From assembly GCA_026874595.1 (NCBI GenBank), contig CM049318.1:46730456-46794455 (forward strand): a stretch of DNA of 64,000 bases, read 5' to 3'. The notes beneath the pieces are model-generated. The model searched no databases, was not told the DNA's origin, and saw only the letters and a list, made by a program, of their open reading frames with translations. Below, piece by piece: positions 63,601-64,000 of this stretch. Source of the stretch: Sipunculus nudus (taxonomy: Eukaryota; Annelida; Sipuncula; Golfingiida; Sipunculidae). Position 1 is the stretch's first letter. Each line of letters begins with the position of its first letter. Both the position numbers and the translations under genes were made by a program.

Positions 63601-64000
63601 ATTTGTTCACTCTTATAACAGTAGTACATGTATCATTCAAACAATTATTTATTGCTTCAATTTATATTATTTGTTTATACAACAAAAGGGCATTTTGAAT
63701 AGACATTGTCTGTTGCCCAATTGTATTCACTTTGTTGAATAAAATCTGTGTAAACTATATATCTGAATATTTAAATTGATTCACAAATCTAAATTGCATC
63801 AACATTTATACTTAATTTAGTCAGGCAACATCACATTATGCACACAGATATATTTCTTATTTTTTATCAAATATATCTTTTAAATTTGCAAAGCAATAAA
63901 TATATGAAAATAACATTCCAGAATTCACAATTTTAAATTGCACCTTTATTTATCCATGATTTGTTTCATATATTATCAAATTATGCCTACTGATGGGTTA
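63601..64000. other. AT-rich sequence, partly LINE 3' UTR
   Basis: There is no clear tail or target duplication for the LINE. AATAAA occurs at about 63738. Nothing else recognised. Confidence 0.4.

Overview
This is a window from an animal nuclear genome, most likely a marine invertebrate. It is AT-rich and gene-poor. It has spliceosomal introns with GT/AG borders, tRNA-derived SINE-like repeats, LINEs, a Ty3/gypsy element, hAT and pogo-type DNA transposons, and many minisatellites. I see no prokaryotic features. The phylum cannot be fixed from the sequence. A gypsy element with integrase upstream of reverse transcriptase was first described in deuterostomes, while the tandem-repeat-bearing mobile elements resemble those common in mollusc genomes.

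Two genes are well supported. The last four coding exons of RACGAP1 (MgcRacGAP, the Rho GTPase-activating subunit of centralspindlin) lie on the + strand at 1894-2026, 6055-6172, 6628-6718 and 13456-13522, with compatible splice phases and a conserved C-terminus. A single-exon coding region of 283 codons lies on the minus strand at 51043-51894. It has a basic, disordered first half and an acidic helical C-terminal domain that I do not recognise. Everything else is repeat-derived, unassigned, or weak (a possible short first exon at 16713-16786).

Layout: 1-2 kb short tandem repeats and RACGAP1 intron; 2-13.5 kb RACGAP1 with introns full of repeats (elements B and C, a hAT element inside a minisatellite); 14.5-15.4 kb a 45-bp minisatellite; 18.1-22.8 kb and 32.2-35.8 kb two copies of a large composite element (A carrying B); 25.3-30.3 kb a minus-strand LINE split by a hAT element; 36-41 kb a decayed Gmr1-like gypsy element; 41.4-42.3 kb a second gag remnant; 43.5-44.2 kb another tandem array; 46.3 kb a pogo MITE; 48.2-49.9 kb a complete element C; 51-52.3 kb the minus-strand gene and its upstream minisatellite; 53.2-62.3 kb nested minus-strand A, B and C elements and a 3-kb DNA transposon candidate; 62.7-63.5 kb a 5'-truncated LINE starting in a perfect hairpin.

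The most unusual material is the set of repeat families called here A, B and C (E and F look related). Each has a fixed 5' end next to a T-run, a short subterminal inverted repeat, a hairpin just inside the 3' end, and a core of long tandem units. This is the architecture described for Helentron-derived non-autonomous elements (HINEs). The units of A, B and C share one perfect palindrome, GGTGGCGCCACC. B and C occupy the same site inside different copies of A. A second theme is that in both genes a minisatellite next to a coding exon multiplies a 3' splice-site sequence.
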